A stretch of DNA of 38,734 bases from Thermotalea metallivorans (GTDB lineage: Bacteria > Bacillota > Clostridia > Peptostreptococcales > Thermotaleaceae). Below, in pieces: positions 23,692 to 32,316 of the stretch. Below the pieces are notes generated by a model that saw only the letters and a program-made list of their open reading frames with translations, did no database searches and was not told the origin of the DNA. Position 1 is the stretch's first letter; every line of letters starts with the position of its first letter. The stretch covers positions 1-38,734 of the forward strand of contig NZ_LOEE01000070.1 of assembly GCF_001562415.1 (NCBI RefSeq), written 5' to 3'. The translations under genes were made by a program, and so were the position numbers.

Positions 23692-23771
23692 TTTTTGAAA
23701 ATTGCAAGAATAAAAGAAAAAGAATTATCATGCAGGATTCTCCACAAATATTGTAGAAATGATGATAGCAA

Positions 23772-23794
23772 GGGGGGGCAATTTGCATCCCCCC
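23772..23794. other. G-run/C-run hairpin between the CoA-transferase and mutase genes
   Basis: Seven Gs (23772-23778) face six Cs (23789-23794), with GCAA/TTGC pairing inside. No T-run follows directly (one lies ~18 nt on), so termination is uncertain. No gene and no strong promoter were found in 23692-23928; TACAAT at 23881-23886 lacks a good -35. Confidence 0.6.
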
Positions 23795-23928
23795 AATCTG
23801 TGTACATGAAGTTTTTTTAAAAAGTCCTGTTTTACCTTTCAAGTCAGACAAGGACAATGTTATAAATTTTGGGAAACGGATACAATAATACTGATTTTTG
23901 AAAGATAGATGTATAAGGAGGAAAAAAA

Positions 23929-25605
23929 ATGTTTGAGAAGGAAAAGCTAGATCAAATCAAAGAAAGTTTTGATGCGTACAATGCAAAAGTAGAAAAATCC
24001 CTTGAGAAAAATCCAGAAAGAAAGAAAGCCTTTGAAAGTGGTTCTGGTGCAAATGTAAACAGGCTGTATACCCCCCTTGATATTGCAGATTTTGACTATA
24101 TGAGGGATTTGGGGATGCCGGGAAGTTATCCCTATACCAGAGGGGTACAGACGACGATGTATAGGGGCAGATTCTGGACCATGAGAATGTATGCAGGTTT
24201 TGCTACGGCTGAAGAATCAAATAAGCGCTACAAATATTTGATTGAACAAGGGTCCATGGGTCTTTCGGTAGCTTTTGACCTTCCCACACAGATTGGTTAT
24301 GACTCAGATCATCCACTGGCGGAAGGAGAAGTAGGTAAAGTAGGTGTTGCCATTGACTCCTTGGCGGATATGGAAATTCTCTTCGACGGTATTCCATTGG
24401 ATAAAGTTTCCACGTCCATGACAATCAATGCACCGGCATCCGTATTGCTTGCCATGTATATTGCCGTTGCCGAAAAGCAAGGGGTAACACCGGATCAGTT
24501 GAGAGGGACGATTCAAAATGATATTTTAAAAGAATATATTGCCCGCGGAACATATATTTTCCCGACGGAACCATCCATGCGATTGATTACAAATATATTT
24601 GAATATTGTTCAAAGGAAGTTCCACAATGGAACACAATTTCTATTTCCGGATACCACATCCGAGAAGCCGGATCTACAGCGGCTCAGGAAGTGGGATTCA
24701 CATTAGCTGACGGTATTGCTTATGTTGAAGCTGCAATCAAAGCCGGTCTTGATGTAGATACTTTTGCGCCAAGATTATCCTTCTTCTTCAATGCCCACAA
24801 TGATATTTTAGAAGAGGTAGCGAAGTTTAGGGCTGCTAGAAGGCTATGGGCCAAAATCATGAAAGAAAGATTTGGAGCCAAAGATCCAAAGTCCATGGCA
24901 TTAAAATTCCATACCCAAACAGGTGGATCCACATTGACTGCCCAGCAACCGGATAATAATATTGTGCGGGTGGCAATTCAAACATTGGCAGCCGTTCTTG
25001 GAGGAACCCAGTCCTTGCACACCAACTCCAAAGATGAAGCCCTTGCCCTTCCTACGGAAGAATCCGTTCGAATTGCACTAAGAACCCAGCAAATTGTGGC
25101 CTATGAAAGCGGCGTTGCAGATACTGTTGACCCGCTGGCTGGTTCATATTATATCGAAGCAAAAACAAAGGAAATTGAAGAAGAAGCCATGAGATATATC
25201 AAGAAGATCGATGAATTGGGCGGAGCAGCAAAGGCGATTGACTTAGGATATATCCAACAAGAAATCATGGATGCGGCTTACAACTATCAAAAAGATATTG
25301 AAGCAGGAAGAAGAATCATTGTTGGCATGAACAAATTCCAAATTGAAGAGGAGCCGCCAAAAGGATTATTAAAGGTAGATCCGTCTGTGGGTGAATTGCA
25401 GAAGAAAAAGCTTGCCGAGTTAAGGGCGACAAGGGACAATAGCCTGGTACAACAAAGATTAGAAGAGTTAAGGAAGGCTTGCCAAGGGGATGACAACTTG
25501 ATGCCGTTTATCTTAAATGCCGTAAGGGCGTATGCTACCCTTGGAGAAATCTGTGGCGTTATGAGGGAAGTATTTGGTGAGTATCAGCAATCTGTACAAT
25601 TATAA
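23929..25605 (+). CDS. mcmA: Methylmalonyl-CoA mutase, catalytic (large) subunit
   Basis: The 558-residue protein is the TIM-barrel part of an adenosylcobalamin mutase that converts succinyl-CoA and (R)-methylmalonyl-CoA into each other. It has [45 protein letters not shown] and [54 protein letters not shown] and [21 protein letters not shown] complete the set. Tyr88, Arg206 and His243 match the Propionibacterium residues Tyr89, Arg207 and His244. Tyr/Arg are the pair I associate with methylmalonyl rather than isobutyryl (Phe/Gln) specificity. The cobalamin-binding domain is absent and encoded separately 52 bp downstream, the two-subunit arrangement common in Clostridia and archaea. AAGGAGG precedes ATG 23929. 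Confidence 0.96.
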   Translation: MFEKEKLDQIKESFDAYNAKVEKSLEKNPERKKAFESGSGANVNRLYTPLDIADFDYMRDLGMPGSYPYTRGVQTTMYRGRFWTMRMYAGFATAEESNKRYKYLIEQGSMGLSVAFDLPTQIGYDSDHPLAEGEVGKVGVAIDSLADMEILFDGIPLDKVSTSMTINAPASVLLAMYIAVAEKQGVTPDQLRGTIQNDILKEYIARGTYIFPTEPSMRLITNIFEYCSKEVPQWNTISISGYHIREAGSTAAQEVGFTLADGIAYVEAAIKAGLDVDTFAPRLSFFFNAHNDILEEVAKFRAARRLWAKIMKERFGAKDPKSMALKFHTQTGGSTLTAQQPDNNIVRVAIQTLAAVLGGTQSLHTNSKDEALALPTEESVRIALRTQQIVAYESGVADTVDPLAGSYYIEAKTKEIEEEAMRYIKKIDELGGAAKAIDLGYIQQEIMDAAYNYQKDIEAGRRIIVGMNKFQIEEEPPKGLLKVDPSVGELQKKKLAELRATRDNSLVQQRLEELRKACQGDDNLMPFILNAVRAYATLGEICGVMREVFGEYQQSVQL

Positions 25606-25657
25606 TGCATGAGGGATACAGTCATTGAAAATTGATTCATTGAAGGAGGAAAATTTC

Positions 25658-26056
25658 ATGGATAGACCAATTAGAGTATTAGTTGCAAAACCAGGCCTTG
25701 ATGGCCATGATAGAGGTGCAAAAGTCATTGCAAGGGCTTTAAGGGATGCCGGTATGGAAGTTATCTATACGGGCTTAAGACAAACACCGGAGCAAATTGT
25801 AAATGCCGCCATTCAGGAGGATGTTGATGTTGTTGCCATGAGTATTTTATCAGGGGCCCATAATACATTGTTGCCGAAGGTGGTAGAGTTGTTGAAAGCC
25901 GAAAATGTGGATGATGTATTGGTAATCGGTGGCGGCGTTATTCCCGATGATGATATCCCTTTCTTAAAAGAAAAAGGGATTGCGGAAATCTTCACACCGG
26001 GGACGCCAACATCTGTAACCATTGACTTTATCCGGGCCAACGTGAAGAGAAAGTAG
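25658..26056 (+). CDS. mcmB: Methylmalonyl-CoA mutase, cobalamin-binding (small) subunit
   Basis: This 132-residue free-standing B12-binding domain opens [16 protein letters not shown]-like, with the base-off cobalamin motif D-x-H-x2-G (Asp15, His17). It continues with [11 protein letters not shown] (S-x-L) and [14 protein letters not shown] (GG). The histidine should replace dimethylbenzimidazole as lower cobalt ligand. It assembles with the large subunit. ATG 25658 is chosen because AAGGAGG (25643-25649) lies 8 nt upstream; a longer frame from a TTG at 25625 has no ribosome site. Confidence 0.96.
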   Translation: MDRPIRVLVAKPGLDGHDRGAKVIARALRDAGMEVIYTGLRQTPEQIVNAAIQEDVDVVAMSILSGAHNTLLPKVVELLKAENVDDVLVIGGGVIPDDDIPFLKEKGIAEIFTPGTPTSVTIDFIRANVKRK

Positions 26057-26069
26057 GAATACAAAGAGG

Positions 26070-26106
26070 ACAACAGGAACGGATCTTCCGGGTTGCGGTC
26101 TGTTGT
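26070..26106 (+). other. Hairpin between mcmB and meaB
   Basis: ACAACAG (26070-26076) pairs with CTGTTGT (26100-26106), and inside it CGGA (26080-26083) pairs with TCCG (26087-26090). No T-run follows. It may be an mRNA processing or stability element. Confidence 0.5.
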
Positions 26107-26141
26107 ACCCATGACATGCCAAAAAATAGGTGGTGCCATCG

Positions 26142-27068
26142 ATGAAATTAGCGGAAAGATTGTTGCAAGGAGACAAACGGGCAGTTGCAAGATTGATATC
26201 CATGGCGGAAAATCATGATCCGGAAGCCGTGGAAATACTGAGAAAGCTGTATAATAAAACGGGGAATGCCCATGTAATCGGTATCACAGGGCCGCCGGGC
26301 GCAGGCAAAAGTACTTTGACAGATAAGCTGGCAAAGGCGATCCGAAGAGAGGGGAAGACGGTGGGAATTATTGCCGTTGACCCCACAAGTCCCTTTACAG
26401 GGGGCTCTATCCTTGGAGATAGGGTAAGGATGAATGACTTGAGCATGGATCCTGGGGTTTTCATCCGGAGCATGGGTACCCGTGGACATTTGGGAGGATT
26501 GTCGAAAGCTACCCAAGCGGCCGTCAAAATCTTAGACATTTATGGTGTAGACTATATTTTTATTGAAACAGTAGGGGTAGGACAGTCGGAGGTAGATATT
26601 GCCAAGAACGCAGATACAACCCTTATGGTAACGGTGCCTGGCCTTGGCGATGATATTCAGACAATCAAGGCAGGGATTATGGAGATAGGAGATGTATTTG
26701 CTGTCAATAAAGCAGATAGGGATGGAGCCAAGAGAACAGCTACGGAAATTGAAATGATGCTGGATTTTCATCATTCCGATTGGAGACCGCCGGTACAAAT
26801 GGTCATCGCCGTGGAAAATAAAGGCGTCGATGAGTTGCTGGATCATTTGAAGAATCATAGAAAATATTTGGAGGAAACGGGAAAGCTTCAGGAGAAGAGA
26901 ATACAAAACAGCAAACTCGAAATCATAGATTTAGTACAAGAAAAACTAATGGGCATGATTTTAGACAAATCCCACAAAGAAGAAATGGTTCATCGGTTGG
27001 CAGCCGATGTTGCGGCAAGGAAAATCGACCCGTATTCTGCATCAGAAGCTATACTCAAGGAAATTTAA
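26142..27068 (+). CDS. meaB: MeaB/ArgK-family GTPase chaperone of methylmalonyl-CoA mutase
   Basis: MeaB is a G3E-type P-loop GTPase that gates adenosylcobalamin delivery to the mutase and protects it from inactivation. The 308-residue product has the P-loop VIGITGPPGAGKSTL (~50), AVDPTSPFTGGSILGDRVRM, GVFIRSMGTRGHLGGLS, VDYIFIETVGVGQSEVDIA and the base-specific NKAD motif (FAVNKADRDGA). Its C-terminal part is helical and probably forms the dimer arm. ATG 26142 follows AGGTGG at a spacing of 8. Position directly after mcmB is the usual arrangement. The older annotation as an arginine/ornithine-transport ATPase (ArgK) is misleading. Confidence 0.96.
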   Translation: MKLAERLLQGDKRAVARLISMAENHDPEAVEILRKLYNKTGNAHVIGITGPPGAGKSTLTDKLAKAIRREGKTVGIIAVDPTSPFTGGSILGDRVRMNDLSMDPGVFIRSMGTRGHLGGLSKATQAAVKILDIYGVDYIFIETVGVGQSEVDIAKNADTTLMVTVPGLGDDIQTIKAGIMEIGDVFAVNKADRDGAKRTATEIEMMLDFHHSDWRPPVQMVIAVENKGVDELLDHLKNHRKYLEETGKLQEKRIQNSKLEIIDLVQEKLMGMILDKSHKEEMVHRLAADVAARKIDPYSASEAILKEI

Positions 27069-27077
27069 TGGTGTTTC

Positions 27078-27128
27078 TTAGGGCGGGAGGCAACTGACCC
27101 ATGCAGTAGACCGATGAAGATGCCCTAA
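27078..27128 (+). other. Long-range inverted repeat between meaB and the epimerase gene
   Basis: TTAGGGC (27078-27084) pairs perfectly with GCCCTAA (27122-27128) across 37 nt. No U-tract follows; the epimerase ribosome site starts ~10 nt later. Confidence 0.45.
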
Positions 27129-27151
27129 AATATATAAAGGAGGAACATATC

Positions 27152-27556
27152 ATGAAAGTATTAAAAGTCGATCATATTGGGATTGCTGTAAAAAACTTGG
27201 ATGAAACTTTAAAGTTCTATCAAGAAATGCTTGGACTGGAACTTCATGGAACGGAAGTGGTGGAAGAACAAAAGGTAAAGGTTGCATTCCTGCCTGTTGG
27301 AGATACAGAGGTTGAACTGTTAGAATCCACAGATCCGGAAGGTCCTATTGCCAAATTTATTGAAAAAAAAGGGGAAGGGATTCAGCATATCGCTTTTCGG
27401 GTACCCAATATTGAGGAAGCTATCGCTGAATTAATGGCAAAAGGTGTAAAAATGATCGATGAAAAGCCCAGATACGGAGCAGGGGGAGCAAAGATTGCCT
27501 TCTGTCATCCAAAGAGTACAAATGGTGTACTGGTAGAATTAAGTGAAAGAGAATAG
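27152..27556 (+). CDS. mce: Methylmalonyl-CoA epimerase
   Basis: The 134-residue VOC/glyoxalase-fold enzyme interconverts (R)- and (S)-methylmalonyl-CoA, linking the mutase to the decarboxylase. Two babab repeats are visible. The metal ligands fit [19 protein letters not shown] (His near residue 7), [16 protein letters not shown] (His) and [10 protein letters not shown] (Glu near the C-terminus). Length is typical (130-150). A perfect AAAGGAGG precedes ATG 27152. Confidence 0.96.
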   Translation: MKVLKVDHIGIAVKNLDETLKFYQEMLGLELHGTEVVEEQKVKVAFLPVGDTEVELLESTDPEGPIAKFIEKKGEGIQHIAFRVPNIEEAIAELMAKGVKMIDEKPRYGAGGAKIAFCHPKSTNGVLVELSERE

Positions 27557-27611
27557 TGGGAAGACTGCCTGATTTTTGGTGGTCTAATATCAGAGTAGGA
27601 GGTTCGTGAAC

Positions 27612-29159
27612 ATGGCAATCAACAAAATAGAGGATTTGCGCAAACGCAGAGAAAAGATCATGATGGGCGGTGGGCAAAAGAGGATTGATAAGCAGCATGA
27701 TTCCGGAAAATTAACTGCAAGGGAAAGATTGCATCTGTTATTTGATGAGGGGACTTTCGTCGAACTAGATGCCTTTGTAACGCACCGATGCGTAAACTTT
27801 GGCATGGAAAAAGTAGATGCTCCGGGAGAAGGTGTTGTTACGGGATATGGAATGGTAGACGGGAGGCTTGTCTATGCTTTCGCCCAAGATTTCACCGTAG
27901 TTGGAGGATCCCTTGGAGAAATGCATGCGGCAAAAATCTGCAAAGTATTGGATAATGCCCTAAAGGTAGGAGCACCTGTAGTAGGTTTAAATGACTCCGG
28001 GGGAGCCAGAATTCAGGAAGCTGTGGATGCCCTGTCCGGATACGGAAAGATTTTCTACAGAAATACCATCGCTTCAGGGGTGATTCCGCAAATTTCTGCC
28101 ATTATGGGGCCATGTGCGGGGGGAGCAGTATATTCACCTGCGTTAACTGACTTTGTTTACATGGTTGACAAGACTAGCCAGATGTTTATTACGGGTCCCC
28201 AGGTCATCAAAACTGTTACAGGAGAAGAAGTTTCAGCAGAAGAACTTGGTGGAGCCATGACCCATAATACCACCAGCGGTGTTGCCCATTTCATCGCTGC
28301 CAATGACGAAGATTGCATTGCCCAAATCAGGAGATTATTGAGTTTCTTGCCGTCAAACAATATGGAAACGGCACCTTACTATGCAACAGAAGATGATATC
28401 AATCGATTGGTGCCGGAGTTGGATAATTTATTGCCGGATAATCCCAACAAGCCTTACGACATGTTTGATATTATTGCAAGAATTGTTGATGATGGCGATT
28501 ATTATGAGTATCAACCCCATTACGCAAAAAATATTATCACTTGCTTTGCGAGAATCAACGGACAATCTGTGGGAATTATTGCAAATCAGCCCAAATTCTT
28601 AGCAGGGTGCTTGGATATTAATGCATCAGACAAAGCAGCGAGATTTATCAGAACCTGTGATGCTTTTAATATTCCATTGTTGAATATTATCGACGTACCT
28701 GGTTTCTTACCTGGGACCAATCAAGAATATGGCGGTATTATCAGACACGGCGCCAAGATGTTGTATGCATACAGTGAAGCTACTGTACCAAAGGTATCCC
28801 TCATCGTAAGAAAGGCTTATGGGGGAGCATACTTGGCAATGTGTTCAAAAGATTTAGGAGCAGATATTGTGCTTGCATGGCCACAAGCTGAGATCGCCGT
28901 TATGGGCCCCCAAGGAGCTGCGAATATTATTTTTAGGGATGAGATCGCAAAGGCAGAAGATCCGGCGGCGGAAAGGGCAAAGAAAATACAAGAATATACC
29001 GATGAATTTGCAACACCCTACAAGGCAGCGGAAAGGGGCTTTGTTGATGATGTCATTGAGCCGAATGCTACTAGGCCAAGACTGGTAGATGCCTTAAATA
29101 TGCTCGCATCTAAGCGTGAAAGCAGACCGGCCAAGAAACACGGAAATATTCCGCTGTAA
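27612..29159 (+). CDS. mmdA: Methylmalonyl-CoA decarboxylase alpha subunit (carboxyltransferase)
   Basis: The 515-residue acyl-CoA carboxyltransferase moves the carboxyl group from (S)-methylmalonyl-CoA to biotin on the carrier subunit. It has [53 protein letters not shown] and [21 protein letters not shown]. The oxyanion-hole glycines lie in [29 protein letters not shown] and [14 protein letters not shown] lie in the second half. By sequence alone it could be a propionyl-CoA carboxylase beta subunit. The following delta, biotin-carrier and beta (Na+ pump) genes, and the lack of a biotin carboxylase gene, make the decarboxylase complex the better call. ATG 27612 is preferred over GTG 27606 on spacing to TAGGAGG. 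Confidence 0.94.
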   Translation: MAINKIEDLRKRREKIMMGGGQKRIDKQHDSGKLTARERLHLLFDEGTFVELDAFVTHRCVNFGMEKVDAPGEGVVTGYGMVDGRLVYAFAQDFTVVGGSLGEMHAAKICKVLDNALKVGAPVVGLNDSGGARIQEAVDALSGYGKIFYRNTIASGVIPQISAIMGPCAGGAVYSPALTDFVYMVDKTSQMFITGPQVIKTVTGEEVSAEELGGAMTHNTTSGVAHFIAANDEDCIAQIRRLLSFLPSNNMETAPYYATEDDINRLVPELDNLLPDNPNKPYDMFDIIARIVDDGDYYEYQPHYAKNIITCFARINGQSVGIIANQPKFLAGCLDINASDKAARFIRTCDAFNIPLLNIIDVPGFLPGTNQEYGGIIRHGAKMLYAYSEATVPKVSLIVRKAYGGAYLAMCSKDLGADIVLAWPQAEIAVMGPQGAANIIFRDEIAKAEDPAAERAKKIQEYTDEFATPYKAAERGFVDDVIEPNATRPRLVDALNMLASKRESRPAKKHGNIPL

Positions 29160-29207
29160 GATTATAAAAAAAGCACCATAGAAGTCCAAGAAAAAGAGGT
29201 GATATCA

Positions 29208-29558
29208 GTGTTCGGTCAAACAATAAGTTTTGGGGAAGGTTTGTTGGTTACTGCTTTGGGAATGGGCGTTGTATTTGCAACTTTGATTGCACTGTCATAC
29301 ATGTTGGATCTTCTGAGAATTCTTTTTTACAAGGAACCGAAGGCACCCATACAAATTGTGGAAAAAGCGCCTGTGCTGGAAGAACCGGCCAAAAAAGAAA
29401 ATGAAGAAGAACTGATTGCAGTGATTACTGCAGCAGTGGCGGCAAATTTGCAAACTTCTACCCATAATATCGTTGTTCGAAATATTGTAAGAATCGGGGA
29501 TCAATCTCCCACATGGAATCGATTAGGCAGAATGGAACAAATGAACAGCAGATTTTAA
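29208..29558 (+). CDS. mmdD: Methylmalonyl-CoA decarboxylase delta subunit (OadG-like)
   Basis: This ~116-residue small membrane subunit belongs to the sodium-pump decarboxylase gamma/delta family. One N-terminal transmembrane segment (GLLVTALGMGVVFATLIALSY) is followed by a Pro/Ala/Glu-rich linker and a conserved-looking amphipathic stretch EEELIAVITAAVAANL. In the family this subunit holds the membrane beta subunit and the soluble alpha/biotin subunits together. GTG 29208 fits AGAGGTGAT at a spacing of 5; GTG 29199 is an alternative three codons longer. It lies 48 bp after mmdA. Confidence 0.88.
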   Translation: MFGQTISFGEGLLVTALGMGVVFATLIALSYMLDLLRILFYKEPKAPIQIVEKAPVLEEPAKKENEEELIAVITAAVAANLQTSTHNIVVRNIVRIGDQSPTWNRLGRMEQMNSRF

Positions 29559-29612
29559 TAAAAAAGAAAAGATGGGTACAAATTTTATAAGTATTGAAGG
29601 AGGATTATAAAA

Positions 29613-30011
29613 ATGAGAAAATTTAACATAACTGTAAATGGAAATACTTATGAAGTTGAGGTTGAAGAAATCGGAGGAGTATCTGTGCCTGCACCTGCCC
29701 CAAGACCAGCAGCTCCTGCGGCGGCACCAAAGGCTGCACCGGCACCGGCAGCACCGAAGGCAGCTGCTCCCGCAGCACCAAAGGCAGTTTCTGCAGGCGG
29801 AAATTCCATCACGGCGCCAATGCCTGGAACCATCCTGGATATCAAAGTGAAGGAAGGCGATACAGTCAAGTCCGGTGATGTATTGATTATTTTGGAAGCC
29901 ATGAAAATGGAAAATGAAATCATGGCACCGGCAGACGGTAAAGTTGTATCTATCCATACAACAAAGGGTGCATCAGTGAACGCAGGAGACGTATTGGTTG
30001 TATTGGGATAA
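29613..30011 (+). CDS. mmdC: Biotin carboxyl carrier subunit of the decarboxylase (gamma)
   Basis: The 132-residue protein has three parts: a short N-terminal domain (FNITVNGNTYEVEVEEIGG), an Ala/Pro linker (~27-60, repeated APKA units) and a biotinyl domain (~63-132). The last part reads ITAPMPGTILDIKVKEGDTV, ILEAMKMENEI (biotinylated Lys98 by my count, 34 residues from the end as usual) and KGASVNAGDVLVVLG. It carries carboxyl-biotin from the alpha to the beta subunit. AAGGAGGA precedes ATG 29613. The linker is GC-rich from Ala/Pro codons; this is composition of the peptide, not a sign of transfer. BirA, encoded 1.3 kb downstream, should modify it. Confidence 0.96.
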   Translation: MRKFNITVNGNTYEVEVEEIGGVSVPAPAPRPAAPAAAPKAAPAPAAPKAAAPAAPKAVSAGGNSITAPMPGTILDIKVKEGDTVKSGDVLIILEAMKMENEIMAPADGKVVSIHTTKGASVNAGDVLVVLG

Positions 30012-30061
30012 TATAACTTTGTCTCGTCAGATTAAACTATGAAAGAGAGGGAGACAACAAG

Positions 30062-31225
30062 ATGTTTATAGATGTAATTAGAGATTTCTGGGCAAGTACA
30101 GGCTTTGTTGCCCTCACATGGCAGCAGCTTGTCATGCTGGGTGTTGCATGCCTGCTACTGTACTTGGCAATCGTAAAACAATATGAACCGTTATTACTGC
30201 TCCCTATTTCCTTCGGTATGCTTCTCGCCAACCTTCCTCTTGCTTTTTTGATGGGTGAACCGATTTATGAAATAGGAAAAGACGGACTGCCTCATGTAAA
30301 ACAATACGGCGGACTTTTGTACTACTTGTATCAAGGGGTGAAGCTGGGGATTTATCCTCCGTTGATTTTCTTGGGTGTAGGTGCCATGACGGATTTCGGT
30401 CCGCTGATTGCCAATCCGAGAAGCTTGCTTTTAGGAGCAGCAGCCCAATTTGGCATCTTCACCACTTTTATGGGAGCCATTGCTCTGGGTTTTACGGGAC
30501 CTGAAGCAGCTTCCATTGGTATTATCGGCGGGGCTGACGGACCTACGGCAATCTTCTTGACATCAAAGCTTGCTCCCCATCTACTGGGACCCATTGCTGT
30601 TGCGGCCTATTCCTATATGGCTCTTGTACCAATTATCCAGCCTCCCATCATGAAAGCCTTGACCACCAGGGAAGAAAGAAGAACAAAGATGGAGCAGCTA
30701 AGGCCTGTAACCAAAACAGAAAAAGTACTCTTTCCAATTATCGTTACAATCCTTGGGGCATTATTATTGCCATCTGCAGCAGGATTATTGGGGATGCTGA
30801 TGCTCGGCAATCTTTTCAGAGAATCAGGAGTTGTGGACAGAATCTTTAAAACGGCACAAAATGAGCTTATCAACATTGTAACCATTTTCTTGGGAACTAC
30901 CGTGGGAGCAACAGCCAGTGCGGAAAAATTCTTAAGGGCAGACACCCTAAAAATTATCGCCTTAGGATTGATAGCTTTCTCCATTGGTACGGCGGCAGGG
31001 GTGCTCTTCGGAAAAATCATGTATATTGCTTCCGGTAAGAAAGTAAACCCATTGATCGGTTCTGCAGGGGTATCTGCGGTGCCTATGGCAGCAAGGGTTT
31101 CTCAAGTAGTGGGGCAAAAGGAAAATCCATCCAATTTCCTTTTAATGCATGCTATGGGACCAAACGTAGCCGGCGTTATCGGTTCTGCCATTGCAGCAGG
31201 GGTATTGTTATCCATATTTGGTTAA
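30062..31225 (+). CDS. mmdB: Methylmalonyl-CoA decarboxylase beta subunit (Na+ pump, OadB-like)
   Basis: The 387-residue multi-spanning protein decarboxylates carboxybiotin and exports Na+. Motifs are [21 protein letters not shown], the signature [17 protein letters not shown] with the acidic residue (Asp159) equivalent to the essential Asp203 of Oad[23 protein letters not shown], and [18 protein letters not shown] at the C-terminus. At ~390 residues it is the short form compared with ~430 for Klebsiella OadB. It is the last gene of the block, closed by a clear terminator, so propionyl-CoA formation is coupled to a sodium gradient in this organism. Confidence 0.96.
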   Translation: MFIDVIRDFWASTGFVALTWQQLVMLGVACLLLYLAIVKQYEPLLLLPISFGMLLANLPLAFLMGEPIYEIGKDGLPHVKQYGGLLYYLYQGVKLGIYPPLIFLGVGAMTDFGPLIANPRSLLLGAAAQFGIFTTFMGAIALGFTGPEAASIGIIGGADGPTAIFLTSKLAPHLLGPIAVAAYSYMALVPIIQPPIMKALTTREERRTKMEQLRPVTKTEKVLFPIIVTILGALLLPSAAGLLGMLMLGNLFRESGVVDRIFKTAQNELINIVTIFLGTTVGATASAEKFLRADTLKIIALGLIAFSIGTAAGVLFGKIMYIASGKKVNPLIGSAGVSAVPMAARVSQVVGQKENPSNFLLMHAMGPNVAGVIGSAIAAGVLLSIFG

Positions 31226-31230
31226 GAAAA

Positions 31231-31264
31231 AAATAGACAGGGTATGTGCCTTGTCTATTTTTTA
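31231..31264 (+). terminator. Terminator of the decarboxylase operon
   Basis: AAATAGACAGGG (31231-31242) pairs with CCTTGTCTATTT (31249-31260, one G-U) around TATGTG, followed by a T-run. It starts 5 bp after the mmdB stop. Confidence 0.93.
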
Positions 31265-31326
31265 TCTATTTCTTCGCTATTTATGATAAAATAGGGGATA
31301 GAATAAAGGAAAGAGGATGGGATTGG

Positions 31327-32316
31327 ATGAAAAAAGAGGTCTTAGAGACGTTAAAACATAATAAAGGAAGGTTTATTTCAGGAGAAGAATTGAGCAACCG
31401 ACTGGGAGTTACGAGGACGGCTGTATGGAAACATATTCATCAATTAAAAGAAGAGGGATACAGGATTGAATCTGTATCGAAGAAGGGGTACAAATTGTTG
31501 GAAGAGCCCGATATATTGAATGAAAATGCTCTGCAGTTGGATTTAGATACCAAGATAATCGGGAAAAGAATCATACACTTGAATACCATTGATTCTACCA
31601 ATACCATGGCAAAAAAAATTGCCGCTGAAGATGGGGAAGAAGGAACAATTGTGATTGCAGAAGAACAGACGGAGGGAAGAGGGAGACTCGGTCGAAAATG
31701 GGTATCGCCGAAGGGGACTGGCATATGGATGTCCTTGATTTTAAAACCTTCCATTGAACCTACGGAAGCCGCAAAGATTACCCAAATTGCCGCGGCTGCT
31801 GTTGCCTTGGCCATTCGGAAGGTGACAGGGTGTGAAGCAGGCATCAAATGGCCCAATGACATTATTTTGGAAAGGAAAAAGGTGTGCGGTATTTTAACGG
31901 AGATGAGTGCAGAATTAAATTGTGTGAACTATGTAATCGTAGGGATAGGAATCAATGTGAATGGAGATATGGAGGCATTTCCGGAGGATATAAAAAAGAC
32001 TGCCACGTCGGTCAAGGCCTCTGCTGGAAAGACGGTTTCGAGGAAAGCAATTGTACTTTATATTTTAAGGGAGTTTGAAAGATTATACCTTGATTTTATA
32101 CAAAGCAAAAGCCTTCAGAAGAGTGTGGAGATTTGCAAAAAATATTCCGTAACCCTGGGAAATCCTGTAAAAATCATTAACCGTGATCGACAAATTGTTG
32201 CTGAGGCTGTGGATTTGACCGAAGAGGGAGAATTGGTGATTCGCAATCAAAAGGGAGAGTTGGAGAAAATTATTTCCGGGGAAGTTTCCGTAAGGGGGAT
32301 ATCGGATTATGTATAA
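31327..32316 (+). CDS. birA: Bifunctional biotin-protein ligase/biotin operon repressor
   Basis: BirA joins biotin, via biotinyl-AMP, to the carrier lysine, and long forms also repress biotin genes. The 329-residue product has an N-terminal winged helix (~1-60: RFISGEELSNRLGVTRTAVWKHIHQL), so it is the regulatory type. The catalytic domain has STNTMAKKIAAEDGEEGTIVIAEEQTEGRGRLGRKW (biotin-binding GRGRLGRKW), the conserved KWPNDIILERKKVCGIL and a small C-terminal SH3-like part. ATG 31327 follows AAAGAGGATGG; a longer open frame to 31246 runs through the terminator and is not used. Placement after the biotin-dependent decarboxylase fits its job. Confidence 0.95.
   Translation: MKKEVLETLKHNKGRFISGEELSNRLGVTRTAVWKHIHQLKEEGYRIESVSKKGYKLLEEPDILNENALQLDLDTKIIGKRIIHLNTIDSTNTMAKKIAAEDGEEGTIVIAEEQTEGRGRLGRKWVSPKGTGIWMSLILKPSIEPTEAAKITQIAAAAVALAIRKVTGCEAGIKWPNDIILERKKVCGILTEMSAELNCVNYVIVGIGINVNGDMEAFPEDIKKTATSVKASAGKTVSRKAIVLYILREFERLYLDFIQSKSLQKSVEICKKYSVTLGNPVKIINRDRQIVAEAVDLTEEGELVIRNQKGELEKIISGEVSVRGISDYV

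Noticed and set aside
23692-23928. Cobalamin riboswitch before the B12-dependent mutase
   Set aside because: The spacer holds only a G/C-run hairpin; no B12-box-like sequence or sufficient length was seen.
27612-29159. Propionyl-CoA carboxylase beta subunit as the call for the carboxyltransferase
   Set aside because: No biotin carboxylase gene is nearby, whereas delta, biotin-carrier and Na+-pump beta subunits follow directly.
31246-31326. Longer BirA start at 31246
   Set aside because: The extension begins inside the decarboxylase terminator and encodes a hydrophobic stretch foreign to BirA; ATG 31327 begins the winged helix.
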